Assembly: GCA_041393015.1 (NCBI GenBank)
Contig: JAWKKV010000009.1
Location: 124,001-188,000 of the forward strand
Direction of reading: 5' to 3'
Length of the DNA: 64,000 bases
Source of the DNA: JAGQYH01 sp041393015
GTDB taxonomy: Bacteria > Bacteroidota > Bacteroidia > Chitinophagales > JADIYW01
Part shown: piece after piece, positions 7,335-17,160 of the stretch
How the letters are laid out: each line of letters opens with the position of its first letter
Numbering within the stretch: position 1 is the first letter of the stretch
Program-made: the position numbers and the translations under genes
The notes under the pieces: model-generated
What the model was told of the DNA's origin: nothing
Databases searched by the model: none
What the model saw: the letters and a program-made list of their open reading frames with translations, nothing else

Positions 7335-8365
7335 ATGACATCAAAAAAATTAAGCTTTCTAGATAAGCATCTAACACTTTGGATTTTTGTAGCAATGGCC
7401 ATTGGCGTTGGACTAGGATATTTTATACCAACGCTTCCCGACATCATCAATTCATTCAATAGCGGCACAACTAATATTCCTATTGCCCTCGGTTTAATTT
7501 TAATGATGTATCCACCTTTGGCAAAGGTGAATTATTCAGCGTTACCAAAAGTATTTAAAAACACAAAAATCCTTTCTATATCCCTTATTCTGAATTGGAT
7601 AATTGGTCCCGTTTTAATGTTTGTTTTGGCCATTACCTTTTTACAAGATTATCCAGAATATATGGTTGGACTGATTTTAATTGGATTGGCACGTTGCATC
7701 GCAATGGTTTTGGTTTGGAACGATCTTGCGGAAGGCAGTAGCGAATACGGAGCCGGTTTAGTGGCTTTAAACAGTATTTTTCAGGTATTTGCATACAGCT
7801 TTTATGCTTGGATTTTCATAACCGTTCTTCCACCCTATTTTGGTTTTGAAGGCGCTATTATAGATATTTCCATCGGAACGATTGCAGAAAGTGTAGCCAT
7901 TTATTTAGGGATACCGTTTGTGATGGGCATATTGAGCAGGCAAATTTTAGTAAAACTAAAAGGTAAAGATTGGTACACACAAAAATTTATTCCAACAATT
8001 TCCCCATTACATTAATCGCACTGTTGTTTACTATTGTGGTGATGTTCTCACTAAAAGGAGAATTGATTATTCAAATCCCAATGGATGTTCTGATTATCGC
8101 AGTGCCTTTACTTATTTATTTTACGTTGATGTTCATCATTGGATTTTTCATTACCAAAGCCACAGGAGCAGAATACGACAAAACAGCTTCTGTTGCTTTT
8201 ACCGCAGCAGGAAACAATTTTGAGTTAGCCATTGCTGTCGCTATTGCCGTCTTTGGATTGAATTCAGGACAAGCATTTGCAGGAGTAATTGGTCCTTTAG
8301 TTGAAGTTCCTGCCTTAATTTTATTGGTTCGAGTGTCTTTTTGGTTGAGAAAAAAGTATTACTAA
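7335..8365 (+). pseudogene. acr3: ACR3-family arsenite efflux transporter, frameshifted
   Basis: The first frame (MTSKKLSFLDKHLTLWIFVA...) carries the first membrane helices, including the conserved IGLARCIAMVLVWNDLAEG with the essential cysteine, and stops at 8015 after KFIPTISPLH. The frame one base on continues ITLIALLFTIVVMFSLKGEL through AFTAAGNNFELAIAVAIAVF to 8365. One C missing from the CCCC at 8002-8005 restores TISPITLIALLF and a protein of about 343 residues with ten helices, the family's normal form. The product would pump arsenite out of the cell, working with the reductase before it. A sequencing error is a real possibility because everything else is conserved. Confidence 0.88.
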
Positions 8366-8525
8366 AATTCAGCACTTTCAAGATTCGCAAAAAGTATTTT
8401 AAAAAGCGAGTTCAATCTTATAACAAAAGGCTTATCGAGGTATTGGAGATACAATTCTTTTCGTTAGATTCTCTATTTTAGCATTAATTAGATAAGAATA
8501 TATCTTAATACTAAAACTATCAAAT

Positions 8526-8963
8526 ATGGGATTTGATTGGGTAGCCAAAAAAAATTATAAAAGACATTATATCTGTTTGAACTGTCAAAAAGGGTTTAAA
8601 CGAGCTGCTGAAGATGATATGAAAGATGCTGTCGATACAAATCTTTCTAACTTAATGAATGAATATTACGCTTCTAAAGCCCAACAAGACATTGTCAATT
8701 ATATCGATGAGGCTTATCAAAAAGCAAAAGTGGTTTGTCCTAATTGTCAAAGTAAAATGTTGCAAGTAGATTACAATTTTGAAGTTCCTGCTCAACGGGA
8801 TCACAAATCTTGGAAAAAATTACAAGAAACACTATCCCCCAAAATGACACCTAATTATGCTATTTATATCCAATGGCATCGCCTGGAAATTCAAAAAGCA
8901 GATGCAAACTCAGTGGAATCTAAAATTCTAAAAGAAAATCAAGCGAAACTGGAAAGAATGTAA
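8526..8963 (+). CDS. Zinc-ribbon-containing hypothetical protein
   Basis: A 145-residue soluble protein with two CxxC pairs: YICLNCQKGF (about residues 17-26) and VVCPNCQSKM (about 69-78), likely binding one zinc as a split ribbon. The rest is helical and charged (QWHRLEIQKADANSVESKIL near the C-terminus). No known function. It precedes an AraC-type regulator by 16 bases on the same strand, so they may share a transcript. Confidence 0.65.
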   Translation: MGFDWVAKKNYKRHYICLNCQKGFKRAAEDDMKDAVDTNLSNLMNEYYASKAQQDIVNYIDEAYQKAKVVCPNCQSKMLQVDYNFEVPAQRDHKSWKKLQETLSPKMTPNYAIYIQWHRLEIQKADANSVESKILKENQAKLERM

Positions 8964-8979
8964 CGAGACAAAAATCAAA

Positions 8980-9780
8980 ATGAATAAACTAGCAACAGGA
9001 GAATATTATGGCAGTCATTACCAAAAATCAGTTTTTGACAACCTTGTTATAACGGATACGGAATATATTCACCAAAAAGTGGATTGGCACTATCACGAAA
9101 ATCCATATTTCACCTTTTTACTGGAAGGTAAATTATTTGAAGCGAACAAAAAGGAATCTTATTATTTAACACCAGGAAGTTTATTATTCCATCATTGGCA
9201 AGATGCTCACTATAACCTAAAACCGCCTGAATTTACAAGAGGTTTTCATATTGAATTGAATGAAAATTGGTTCTTTAATTATGATGTCTCTTTAACAGAT
9301 TTTGAAGGCAGCAATAACATCATAAATCCGGTAACTAAATATTTAATGAACCAAGTATTTATTGAATCTAAAATAAATGACGAGTATTCAAATTTAGGAA
9401 TTGAAACACTTTTACTTGAAATATTTAGCACACTAAAGACAACTAAAGAGGTTAGCGCTCAACAACCAACATGGGTAAAAACACTACAAGAGCTTTTGCA
9501 AGAAGAACATATGGATTATTCCCTAAGCAATTTGTCTACCGTTTTAGATATTCACCCTATTCATTTATCGAGAGCATTTAACCGATATTTTGGCACAAGT
9601 CTAAGCCATTATATTCGGCTGCTAAAACTCAATAAAGCCTTTTGCTTACTTGCGTCAAACAAATTTTCAATGACGGAGATTTGTTATCAAAGTGGGTTTT
9701 ACGACCAAAGTCATTTCATAACCAATTTTAAACGGATCTATCATACCACTCCAACCAAATTATTACAAAAAATTAGCTGA
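8980..9780 (+). CDS. AraC family transcriptional regulator
   Basis: A 266-residue protein. Residues about 30-100 form a cupin-like sensor (VDWHYHENPYFTFLLEGKLF, and SLLFHHWQDAHYN) and residues about 170-266 contain the two helix-turn-helix units (YSLSNLSTVLDIHPIHLSRA, and MTEICYQSGFYDQSHFITNF then KRIYHTTPTKL). The effector is unknown. It may control the serine hydrolase that starts 71 bases downstream. Confidence 0.88.
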   Translation: MNKLATGEYYGSHYQKSVFDNLVITDTEYIHQKVDWHYHENPYFTFLLEGKLFEANKKESYYLTPGSLLFHHWQDAHYNLKPPEFTRGFHIELNENWFFNYDVSLTDFEGSNNIINPVTKYLMNQVFIESKINDEYSNLGIETLLLEIFSTLKTTKEVSAQQPTWVKTLQELLQEEHMDYSLSNLSTVLDIHPIHLSRAFNRYFGTSLSHYIRLLKLNKAFCLLASNKFSMTEICYQSGFYDQSHFITNFKRIYHTTPTKLLQKIS

Positions 9781-9851
9781 TGTTTATATTATACAATTTC
9801 AACTAAACTAAAAACCTCATTTTTACAGCTTATTCGCAAGTCAAACATAAA

Positions 9852-11513
9852 ATGAGATTTCAAAACTTTCTATTACTCTTTACAATCCTATTCGCTTTTT
9901 CTGTTCAATCACAAGACATGGCAGCCTATACCGATAGTTGGGAAGGAAAAATAGAAAACTCAAAAGCGTTCACTTTAACTGTCGAAATTGAAAACTTAGG
10001 AACTGAAAACGCTAAGCTTAAAATTTCCAATAGTAAAAGCATTATTGATTATCCTTTTAAATCAAGCGATTCGAAACAAATAAAAATTCCCTTTACTGAA
10101 CATCTATTTTTTGAAGGTATCCTCTCCGAAAATGGAAAAGAAATAAATGGATTTATAAAATCCGGCTTGTTACTCTATCATTTGAAGTTAACCCAATCCA
10201 CAAACAATGCTTTTATGGGTGTTTGGAATATTTTGATGGTGGACGAATTGAAAACACAAAACTTTTATTTATCTGTAGAAAATGGTTCAAACGATGATTA
10301 TCAGGCTTATCCTTTTTGGGGAGATGATCGCTTTACAGGCACTTGGTGCTATAATTTTCAAAAGGAAAATGATCTCATTTCCTTTACTGACTTCAAAACA
10401 GGATTGCAGTTTAAAGGCAAATTGCTCGCCAATAAAATTCAATTAGCTATTCGCTTAGGCGAAAACACTATCACACAAATAGATTTAAAAAAATCAGTAG
10501 ATGATTGGGAAATAGGTGGCTTTGCTTCCGCTAATAAAACTTGCCTACTCCAACTGTCCGAAATGGAAAACCTAATTGAAAATGATTCTCTAGCCAATAC
10601 TCATTCGGTATTAATCTCAAAAAAAGGTCGATTAGTTTACGAAAATTATTTTGATGGTTACAATGAAATCATTCCACACGATATGCGGTCATCATCCAAA
10701 AGCATTTCATCTGCCATCGTCGGAATTGCCAAAGACAAACAGCTTTTCGAAAATGTAGAGCAATCAATCTTTTGTTTTCTACCTGAAAAATATCAATCTC
10801 AAAAAGACAGTTTAAAAACTAAAATTGATATTCAAAGTTTGCTAACCATGAGTTCCGGATTGGACGCTATAGATTACGGAATCAATGCCAATCCAAAATC
10901 GCCAGCCGTAGAAGATAATTATCAAAGGTCAAATGATTGGACAGCAACCATATTAGAAGCACCCATGATCAATCGTCCAAATACAAAAGCCAATTACGGT
11001 TCCGCCAATCCTTACTTGCTTGGCATTGCCATGGATTCAGTGGTTTCAGAACCTTTGGAGTTATTCATGGACAAAAACTTATTTCAAAAACTGGAGATTT
11101 CTAACTATATCATACAAACTGATTTAACAGGCAAGCCTTATTTTGGTGGTGGCATGTATCTCACACCCAAAGACATGTTGAAATTTGGGGAGTTATATCT
11201 TAACAAAGGTAAATATGATTCAAAACGTATTCTATCAAAAAAATGGATCAAAAGCTCCGTTAAAAATTATCGTGTTTTAGAAAATGTAAAAGACAAAAAT
11301 GGATATGGCTATTTGTGGTGGCACCATACCTATGAAGTTAATGGAAAGCATATAGCCTCTATTGAAGCTAGAGGAGCCGGCGGACAGTATATTTTTGTCA
11401 TTCCTCGTTTAAAAACAGTTGTGGTCATCACTTCTGGCAATTATAGAAATGACAAAACTCAACAACCCGAATTGATTTTCGAAAAATATATACTACCTCA
11501 TCTCAAAAAATAG
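9852..11513 (+). CDS. Secreted serine hydrolase, class C beta-lactamase-like fold
   Basis: A 553-residue protein with signal peptide MRFQNFLLLFTILFAFSVQS. The N-terminal about 220 residues are a beta-rich region of unknown role. The catalytic domain follows: Ser-x-x-Lys at about 280-283 (MRSSSKSISSAIVG), a YGSANPYLLG motif (about 382) in place of Tyr-Ser-Asn, and a C-terminal EARGAGGQYIFVIPRLKTVV strand in the KTG-box position. Such enzymes act as peptidases, esterases or penicillin-binding proteins in the periplasm; the substrate is unknown. The SemiSWEET gene follows within 25 bases. Confidence 0.85.
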   Translation: MRFQNFLLLFTILFAFSVQSQDMAAYTDSWEGKIENSKAFTLTVEIENLGTENAKLKISNSKSIIDYPFKSSDSKQIKIPFTEHLFFEGILSENGKEINGFIKSGLLLYHLKLTQSTNNAFMGVWNILMVDELKTQNFYLSVENGSNDDYQAYPFWGDDRFTGTWCYNFQKENDLISFTDFKTGLQFKGKLLANKIQLAIRLGENTITQIDLKKSVDDWEIGGFASANKTCLLQLSEMENLIENDSLANTHSVLISKKGRLVYENYFDGYNEIIPHDMRSSSKSISSAIVGIAKDKQLFENVEQSIFCFLPEKYQSQKDSLKTKIDIQSLLTMSSGLDAIDYGINANPKSPAVEDNYQRSNDWTATILEAPMINRPNTKANYGSANPYLLGIAMDSVVSEPLELFMDKNLFQKLEISNYIIQTDLTGKPYFGGGMYLTPKDMLKFGELYLNKGKYDSKRILSKKWIKSSVKNYRVLENVKDKNGYGYLWWHHTYEVNGKHIASIEARGAGGQYIFVIPRLKTVVVITSGNYRNDKTQQPELIFEKYILPHLKK

Positions 11514-11534
11514 ATACATTTGATCCATATTATT

Positions 11535-11789
11535 ATGGAGACATTCACGATTATTGGGCTAATTGCCGCCACCTGCACTACCATTTCATTTTTACCACAG
11601 GTAATTCAAGTGATGAAAACAAAACACACTAAAGATTTATCATTAGCCATGTATCTTATTTTTACCATCGGCATTGCTTTGTGGTTTATTTATGGATTGA
11701 TGATCAAAGATCTGCCAATAATTATTGCCAATGCCATCACTTTAATATTAGCAGCTATCATTTTAGGAATGAAACTTAAATATAAGTAG
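11535..11789 (+). CDS. SemiSWEET-family sugar transporter (PQ-loop, three helices)
   Basis: An 84-residue protein with three membrane helices and the PQ motif SFLPQVIQVMKTKHTKDLSL in the first helix and loop, then the conserved WFIYGL in helix 2. SemiSWEETs dimerise to transport sugars passively. ATG 11535 is chosen over the TTG at 11520 because it is directly before the first helix. It is close behind the serine hydrolase gene. Confidence 0.88.
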   Translation: METFTIIGLIAATCTTISFLPQVIQVMKTKHTKDLSLAMYLIFTIGIALWFIYGLMIKDLPIIIANAITLILAAIILGMKLKYK

Positions 11790-11897
11790 CAAGCAACCTC
11801 ATCAACTTCTCAGAAAATAGCTTACTTTAGTTGACTTAGTATTCAATTTTAATAGATTACATCGAAATCCGATTAAAAGAGACTTTAAAAAACGATT

Positions 11898-12410
11898 ATG
11901 ACTAAATTATTCTCATTCTTAGCTATCGCGCTAGTTAGTAGCTTTTTATTAGTCAATTGTACAAATGCCGACCATTCAGCGCCAGCAACAACAGATGACT
12001 ACGATACAGAAGTCTTAACAAAAGAATTGGAAGTTGCTTTTGAAAAAATGTTCAAAAATGTAACTTTAACCAACGCTACAGAGTATTTCAAAACAGACGT
12101 TTCCGATGATTTCCATACCATCAACGCCGATGGAATAATTCAAAACAAGGAGGAGTTACTGCAAGATACGGCTCGACTTAAATTACTGGAAATTTTAGAT
12201 TTTAAATTCTTCGACCAAATAATAAAAGTTTACCTTAATGTCGGCATAATAAACGGAAGACTGCAAGCCTTTTCAGAAGACAATTATGTTGGAGAAGTGT
12301 TTTATACTGCCATATTTATCAAAGAAAATGACATCTGGAAATATAAAAATTGGCAAGGCACTTGGACAAAAGATTCACCACCGCCACCCTCTTTTCTTCC
12401 AGAGAATTAG
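11898..12410 (+). CDS. Lipoprotein with NTF2/SnoaL-like domain
   Basis: A 170-residue protein with a lipoprotein signal (FLAIALVSSFLLVNC, cysteine near residue 21). The mature part resembles the DUF4440 layout: a helix with MFKNVTLTNATEYFKTDVSD, a DFHTINADGIIQNKEELLQD strand-helix element, and the final FIKENDIWKYKNWQGTWTKD strands, comparable with the partial gene at the window start. The C-terminus is proline-rich (PPPPSFLP). Role unknown, probably periplasmic and membrane-anchored. Confidence 0.65.
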   Translation: MTKLFSFLAIALVSSFLLVNCTNADHSAPATTDDYDTEVLTKELEVAFEKMFKNVTLTNATEYFKTDVSDDFHTINADGIIQNKEELLQDTARLKLLEILDFKFFDQIIKVYLNVGIINGRLQAFSEDNYVGEVFYTAIFIKENDIWKYKNWQGTWTKDSPPPPSFLPEN

Positions 12411-12672
12411 CGCACAAATAATGCAAAGTAGAATTTTTGAATTATACTTCTCCCCTGAATTCTTTAATCATTAGTATGAAATGAATAAGTTTTCTTGAAA
12501 AATTCTCTAAAATGTTCAATAAAACATCTTTAAAGAACCAATTCTTTTAATCATACAAATGGCGATTTAAACAAGAATAATGATTCTTTAAAATATTTAT
12601 TAGAACAAAATTACAACTAATTTGTTCTTTCGATTTAAAAGCTATCCAGTGCTTTTTTGAAAACAGGATAAA

Positions 12673-14310
12673 ATGAAGGAAAACCCATTAAAAAGGTTTT
12701 GGAACCTATTGAAAATTTACAGCATAGATGTAAGGCAAATATACATTTATGCGCTTTTCGTTGGGTTTATCAATCTAACTTTACCTCTTGGAATTCAAGC
12801 CATTATTAATTTTTTACAAACGGGAAACTTTACCTCTACTTGGTTACTTTTGGTAGGCTTCGTTTTGTTTGGTATTGTGGTGAGTGGAATTCTACAAATA
12901 TTACAAATTAGGGTAGTTGAAACTATTCAGCAAGATTTATTTGCACGTTCTGCGTTTGAATTTGCATACAGAATTCCAAAAATTACTTATCTGCAATTAG
13001 ATAAAGTACATGCTCCGGAATTGGTTAACCGCTTTTTTGATACACTCACCATTCAGAAAGGTATTCCGAAGATTTTAATAGACTTTTCTTTAGCTATATT
13101 TCAAATTTTCTTTGGTTTAGTTTTGTTGGCTGTATACAGTCCATATTTCATCTTATTGGGTGTAATTTTAGCAGCTATTCTATGGATTATTTTTAGGGTT
13201 ACCGGTCCTCCAGGATTGGCTACAAGTATTAAAGAAAGCAAGTACAAATATCAATTGGCACATTGGCTAGAAGAAATTGGCAGAGTAAACAGAAGCTTTA
13301 AAATTTTTGCAAAATCTAAACTGCATTTAGCAAAAACGGATTCAATTGTGGGCAATTATATCATGTCTCGTGAAAGTCACTTTCAAGTATTGCTCAAACA
13401 ATTTAAATTATTTGTTGGATTAAAAGTAATTGTTGCTGCCTCACTGTTACTGCTTGGAGGATCATTAGTTTTTAATGATAGAATGAACATAGGTCAATTC
13501 GTAGCCGCAGAAATCATTATTCTATTAATCCTAAACTCTATAGAAAAATTGATTGCCACGATGAATATCATATTTGATGTTTTAACAGCATTAGATAAAA
13601 TAGGCTATGTAACTGATATTCCATTAGACAATGACTTAGGCTCTGCCAAACTTTATGCGGACAAAGGTTTATCTATTTCTGCCAAGAATATATCCTTTAA
13701 CTTTCCAAGTGAATCCAAAAAAATACTAGATGAGTTATCATTTGAAATACATCCCAATGAAAAAGTAATCTTAGAAGGACAATCAGGAAGTGGGAAATCA
13801 ATTTTACTGCAAATTTTAGCGCGAATCTATAAATTAGAGAGTGGTGAGCTCTATATCAATGAAATTCCTATCAGTCACTATCACCGTGATGACTACTATG
13901 AGTCACTAAGCATGTCATTTTCTGTGAACCAAATTTTTGAAGGAACTATTAGGGAAAATATTTTAATGGGCAGAAACATTGATGATAAAGCGCTTTCAGA
14001 CATCATTAAACTTTTAAACCTGAATGATTTTTTAGGCAAAAACACGAATGGTGTAAATACTTTTGTAGACAGTGGTGGGCGCTTACTCCCAAGAAGTGTT
14101 ATTCAAAAAATTCTTATAGCACGAGCGATCATTGGTGAACCTAAACTTTTGTTGATGGAAGATCCATTACATTTTATTAAAGAGGAAGAAAAGAAAAAAA
14201 TTATTGATCATATTATGAGTAAAGATCGAAATTGGACTGTTTTGGTAATCTCCGATTATTATTACTGGGCAGAAAAATGCGATAGAACTATTAATATCTC
14301 TAAAGAGTAG
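12673..14310 (+). CDS. Type I export ABC transporter (permease-ATPase) with degenerate ATPase motifs
   Basis: A 545-residue half-transporter. Residues 1-310 form the ABC_membrane domain with about six helices (LPLGIQAIINFLQTG near 38-52). Residues 335-545 are the nucleotide-binding domain: Walker A GQSGSGKS at about 369-376 is intact, but the LSGGQ signature is replaced by LLPRSVIQKILIARA (about 471-485), the Walker B/catalytic pair reads LLLMEDP instead of LLDE, and the switch histidine is Asp in VISDYYYW. There is no C39 peptidase domain. The HlyD and TolC genes follow with gaps of 9 and 1 bases, so the three form one envelope-spanning exporter. The cargo is unknown. ATP hydrolysis may be slow or may need another partner. 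Confidence 0.85.
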   Translation: MKENPLKRFWNLLKIYSIDVRQIYIYALFVGFINLTLPLGIQAIINFLQTGNFTSTWLLLVGFVLFGIVVSGILQILQIRVVETIQQDLFARSAFEFAYRIPKITYLQLDKVHAPELVNRFFDTLTIQKGIPKILIDFSLAIFQIFFGLVLLAVYSPYFILLGVILAAILWIIFRVTGPPGLATSIKESKYKYQLAHWLEEIGRVNRSFKIFAKSKLHLAKTDSIVGNYIMSRESHFQVLLKQFKLFVGLKVIVAASLLLLGGSLVFNDRMNIGQFVAAEIIILLILNSIEKLIATMNIIFDVLTALDKIGYVTDIPLDNDLGSAKLYADKGLSISAKNISFNFPSESKKILDELSFEIHPNEKVILEGQSGSGKSILLQILARIYKLESGELYINEIPISHYHRDDYYESLSMSFSVNQIFEGTIRENILMGRNIDDKALSDIIKLLNLNDFLGKNTNGVNTFVDSGGRLLPRSVIQKILIARAIIGEPKLLLMEDPLHFIKEEEKKKIIDHIMSKDRNWTVLVISDYYYWAEKCDRTINISKE

Positions 14311-14319
14311 TAGAATAAT

Positions 14320-15699
14320 ATGTTGAATATATCTAAAAATAGCATTAATAAAAGCATTCAGCTAATTGATTTTAGCTCGTACAAATTGCTTAAAAAAAAT
14401 CATGTATCAAATTTGATACTAAGGCTATTTATATTCTTTTTGATTTTAATGGTGATTACACTTTTCTTGCCTTGGACACAAAATATCAATACCAAAGGCT
14501 ATGTTACCAGTAGATCACCTGAACAGCGAACACAATCTATTCAATCAGTTATTGCCGGTAAAATTGATAAATGGTATGTAAAAGAAGGAGACTTTGTAGC
14601 AAAAGGCGACACCATCGTTTTTATCTCAGAAGTAAAAACAGAATATTTTGACCCCAACATTTTAGAAAGAACTTCAGAGCAAATAGCCGCTAAATCTCAA
14701 AGTATTGAAGCTTACGACCAGAAAGTTATTGCCCTTAATAATCAATACAAGGCAATGAAAGAAGGTTTAAATCTTAAACGCGAGCAAATTCGCAACAAAA
14801 TCATTCAAGGAAAGAATAAAATAAAAATGGACAGTATTGACCTAACTGCCCTAAAAACCAATATCCAGATCACCAATAATCAGCTTGATCGAACTAAAGA
14901 ACTATACGATAAAGGACTCAAATCGCTAACAGAACTTCAAGAGAAAGAGTACAAAGTACAAGAAGAAACTGCAAAAGTTAATGTACAAGTTAACAAGCTA
15001 ATTAATCAGAAAAATGAGGTGATCAATTTAGAAATTGAACTCGCTGCTATTGAACAGGAATACGCAGATAAAATGTCTAAATCAATTTCTGAAATGCAAA
15101 CGGCAGTCTCTTCCAAGTTAGAAAGCATAGCAGCAACTGCAAAGCTTCAAAATCAACTGAGCAATTATTCCGAGCGGCAAAAGTATTATTACATCATAGC
15201 CCCTCAATCCGGTTATATCACTAAAACAATTAAGAAAGGTATTGGTGAAATTATAAAAGAGGGAGATGATGTTACCACCATTGTTCCTTCTAATTATGAC
15301 TTAGCAGTGGAGTTGTATGTGAGACCACAAGATATTCCCTTGTTAAAAATTGGTGGTCCGGTAAATTTAAGATTTGATGGATGGCCTGCTATTGTGATTA
15401 GTGGATGGCCCGAATCCTCTTCTGGTGTATTTACAGGAAATGTTGTGGCCATCGATAGGTTTATAAGCACCAATGGAAACTACAGAGTATTGGTAAGTCC
15501 TGAAGAAGATACGAAAGCTTGGCCCGAATTTTTAAGTTTCGGTACTGGCGTAAGAGCCTTTATTTTATTGAATAAAGTACCTGTTTGGTATGAAATATGG
15601 AGACAGTTGAATGGATTCCCTCCAAACTTTTACGATACAAATAATAAAGCCACCAATGATGAACTGAAACGAAAGGCACCTATAAAATCCGTTAAGTAA
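14320..15699 (+). CDS. HlyD-family periplasmic adaptor (membrane fusion protein)
   Basis: A 459-residue protein with one N-terminal membrane helix (FIFFLILMVITLFLPWT, about 34-50), a biotinyl-lipoyl-like strand pair (GKIDKWYVKEGDFVAKGDTI, about 80-100), a long coiled coil from about 120 to 280, and the return lipoyl half (YYIIAPQSGYITKTIKKGIG). The conserved AVELYVRPQDIPLLKIGGPV stretch lies near the C-terminus. It bridges the ABC transporter in the inner membrane and the TolC-type channel. It is the middle gene of the operon. Confidence 0.9.
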   Translation: MLNISKNSINKSIQLIDFSSYKLLKKNHVSNLILRLFIFFLILMVITLFLPWTQNINTKGYVTSRSPEQRTQSIQSVIAGKIDKWYVKEGDFVAKGDTIVFISEVKTEYFDPNILERTSEQIAAKSQSIEAYDQKVIALNNQYKAMKEGLNLKREQIRNKIIQGKNKIKMDSIDLTALKTNIQITNNQLDRTKELYDKGLKSLTELQEKEYKVQEETAKVNVQVNKLINQKNEVINLEIELAAIEQEYADKMSKSISEMQTAVSSKLESIAATAKLQNQLSNYSERQKYYYIIAPQSGYITKTIKKGIGEIIKEGDDVTTIVPSNYDLAVELYVRPQDIPLLKIGGPVNLRFDGWPAIVISGWPESSSGVFTGNVVAIDRFISTNGNYRVLVSPEEDTKAWPEFLSFGTGVRAFILLNKVPVWYEIWRQLNGFPPNFYDTNNKATNDELKRKAPIKSVK

Positions 15700-15700
15700 A

Positions 15701-17101
15701 ATGAAGATTTTCCTAAAGTATTTAATTGGTTTACTGGTTTTTGTGTTGAGTTATCAAAACCACTTCGCGCAAAGCGATAGTGTTATATATACCTACGATG
15801 AATTTATTTACAACATCGAAAATTACCACCCTATTGCCAAGCAAGCAGCATTAAAAATAGACTTTGGTAGGGCTAAGTTGCTAGAGGCTAAAGGCAATTT
15901 TGATCCGGAATTAAACTCCGATTGGAGTGAAAAGCAATTTGATGACAAACTTTATTATCGTAAGTATGGCACAAATCTTAGCATCCCAACCCCTATCGGA
16001 CTTAAATTTGACTTTGGATATTCTAACACAACCGGTGAATTTGTAAATCCCGAAAATAATACAGACCCTTTCGGCTTATGGAATATAGGAATAGAACTAG
16101 ATATTCTGCAAGGTTTGATAATCAATGAAAGAAGTGCTGCCTTAAAGCAAGCCAGAATATTTCAAGATTTGGCGGTAAACGAACAAAAAATTATCCTGAA
16201 TGAGTTAATCTACAATGCTTCTTACGCCTATTTACAGTGGAAACTATACCATAATTTTAAGTCGGTGCTCCAAGAAAATTTAGAGCTGGCACAAGAATAT
16301 TACTCCAGTACAAAGGCATCCTTTTTTGGAGGCGAAAAAACAGCCATTGATACCTTAGAAGCTTATATTATTTTTCAAGATGCCAGCATTTCTCTCAATA
16401 AAAACAACATTGAGCTGATTAAATCAAAGCTCTACATGGAGAATTTCCTTTGGTATCAAGACACTGCCATTGCCTTAAACGAACTGGCCCAACCAGAGCC
16501 TTATAATGAGCGATTCGGACCATTATCAATCAATTGGTTAGATACAGCTGCGATTGCCAACAACCCTATCATTTTAGCCTCTATGAATAAACTGTCGATG
16601 CTAGAAATTGAACAACGACTAAAAAGAGATAAGTTAAAACCCAAACTCAAATTAAAGTACAACCCTTTGTTAAATACTACAGATAATGTAGCCCCCAATT
16701 TTTCTGCAGACAATTTCGCCTGGGGATTTGCTTTTTCAATGCCATTGTTTTTGCGAAGTGAAAGAGCTGCCGTACAACAAACCAATATTAAAATTCAAGA
16801 TTTACAATTGAATATCGACAACAAACTCAATGAACTTGAAAACAAAGTTGAAAATAGCTGGCAGCAACAATTTCAATTGCAACAACAACTTCTTCTATCT
16901 ACTCAAAATGTCGACAATTACAGACGTTTATTAGAAGGCGAAAACACAAAGTTCCTGTTTGGTGAGAGTTCTGTATTTCTTTTAAATAAGCGTCAGGAAA
17001 AGTATATCGCTGCTCGGTTGAAACTAGCAGAATTACAAATTAAGCAGGAAATTGAAAGACTTAATTATCTATATTACACCAATCAATTGTTAACTAATTA
17101 A
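15701..17101 (+). CDS. TolC-family outer-membrane efflux protein
   Basis: A 466-residue protein with signal peptide (LIGLLVFVLSYQNHFAQ) and the two repeats of long helices plus strands of outer-membrane efflux channels, for example NPIILASMNKLSMLEIEQRL and the following KRDKLKPKLKLKYNP, with a heptad-rich C-terminal helix. It forms the outer-membrane exit duct for the exporter. It is separated from the HlyD gene by one base. A -7 promoter box for the next gene lies just after its stop. Confidence 0.88.
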   Translation: MKIFLKYLIGLLVFVLSYQNHFAQSDSVIYTYDEFIYNIENYHPIAKQAALKIDFGRAKLLEAKGNFDPELNSDWSEKQFDDKLYYRKYGTNLSIPTPIGLKFDFGYSNTTGEFVNPENNTDPFGLWNIGIELDILQGLIINERSAALKQARIFQDLAVNEQKIILNELIYNASYAYLQWKLYHNFKSVLQENLELAQEYYSSTKASFFGGEKTAIDTLEAYIIFQDASISLNKNNIELIKSKLYMENFLWYQDTAIALNELAQPEPYNERFGPLSINWLDTAAIANNPIILASMNKLSMLEIEQRLKRDKLKPKLKLKYNPLLNTTDNVAPNFSADNFAWGFAFSMPLFLRSERAAVQQTNIKIQDLQLNIDNKLNELENKVENSWQQQFQLQQQLLLSTQNVDNYRRLLEGENTKFLFGESSVFLLNKRQEKYIAARLKLAELQIKQEIERLNYLYYTNQLLTN

Positions 17102-17124
17102 AGCCAACCACAGTGAGTTTATGC

Positions 17125-17132
17125 TAACTTTG
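17125..17132 (+). promoter_or_regulatory. -7 promoter element TAACTTTG
   Basis: TAACTTTG matches the Bacteroidota consensus TAnnTTTG exactly and lies 28 bases before the start of the aldo/keto reductase. No good TTG lies at the normal distance upstream, so only the -7 part is supported. It indicates that the aldo/keto reductase is transcribed separately from the exporter operon. Confidence 0.5.
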
Positions 17133-17160
17133 GCAGTCATTTGAAGCAACTAACTAAATA

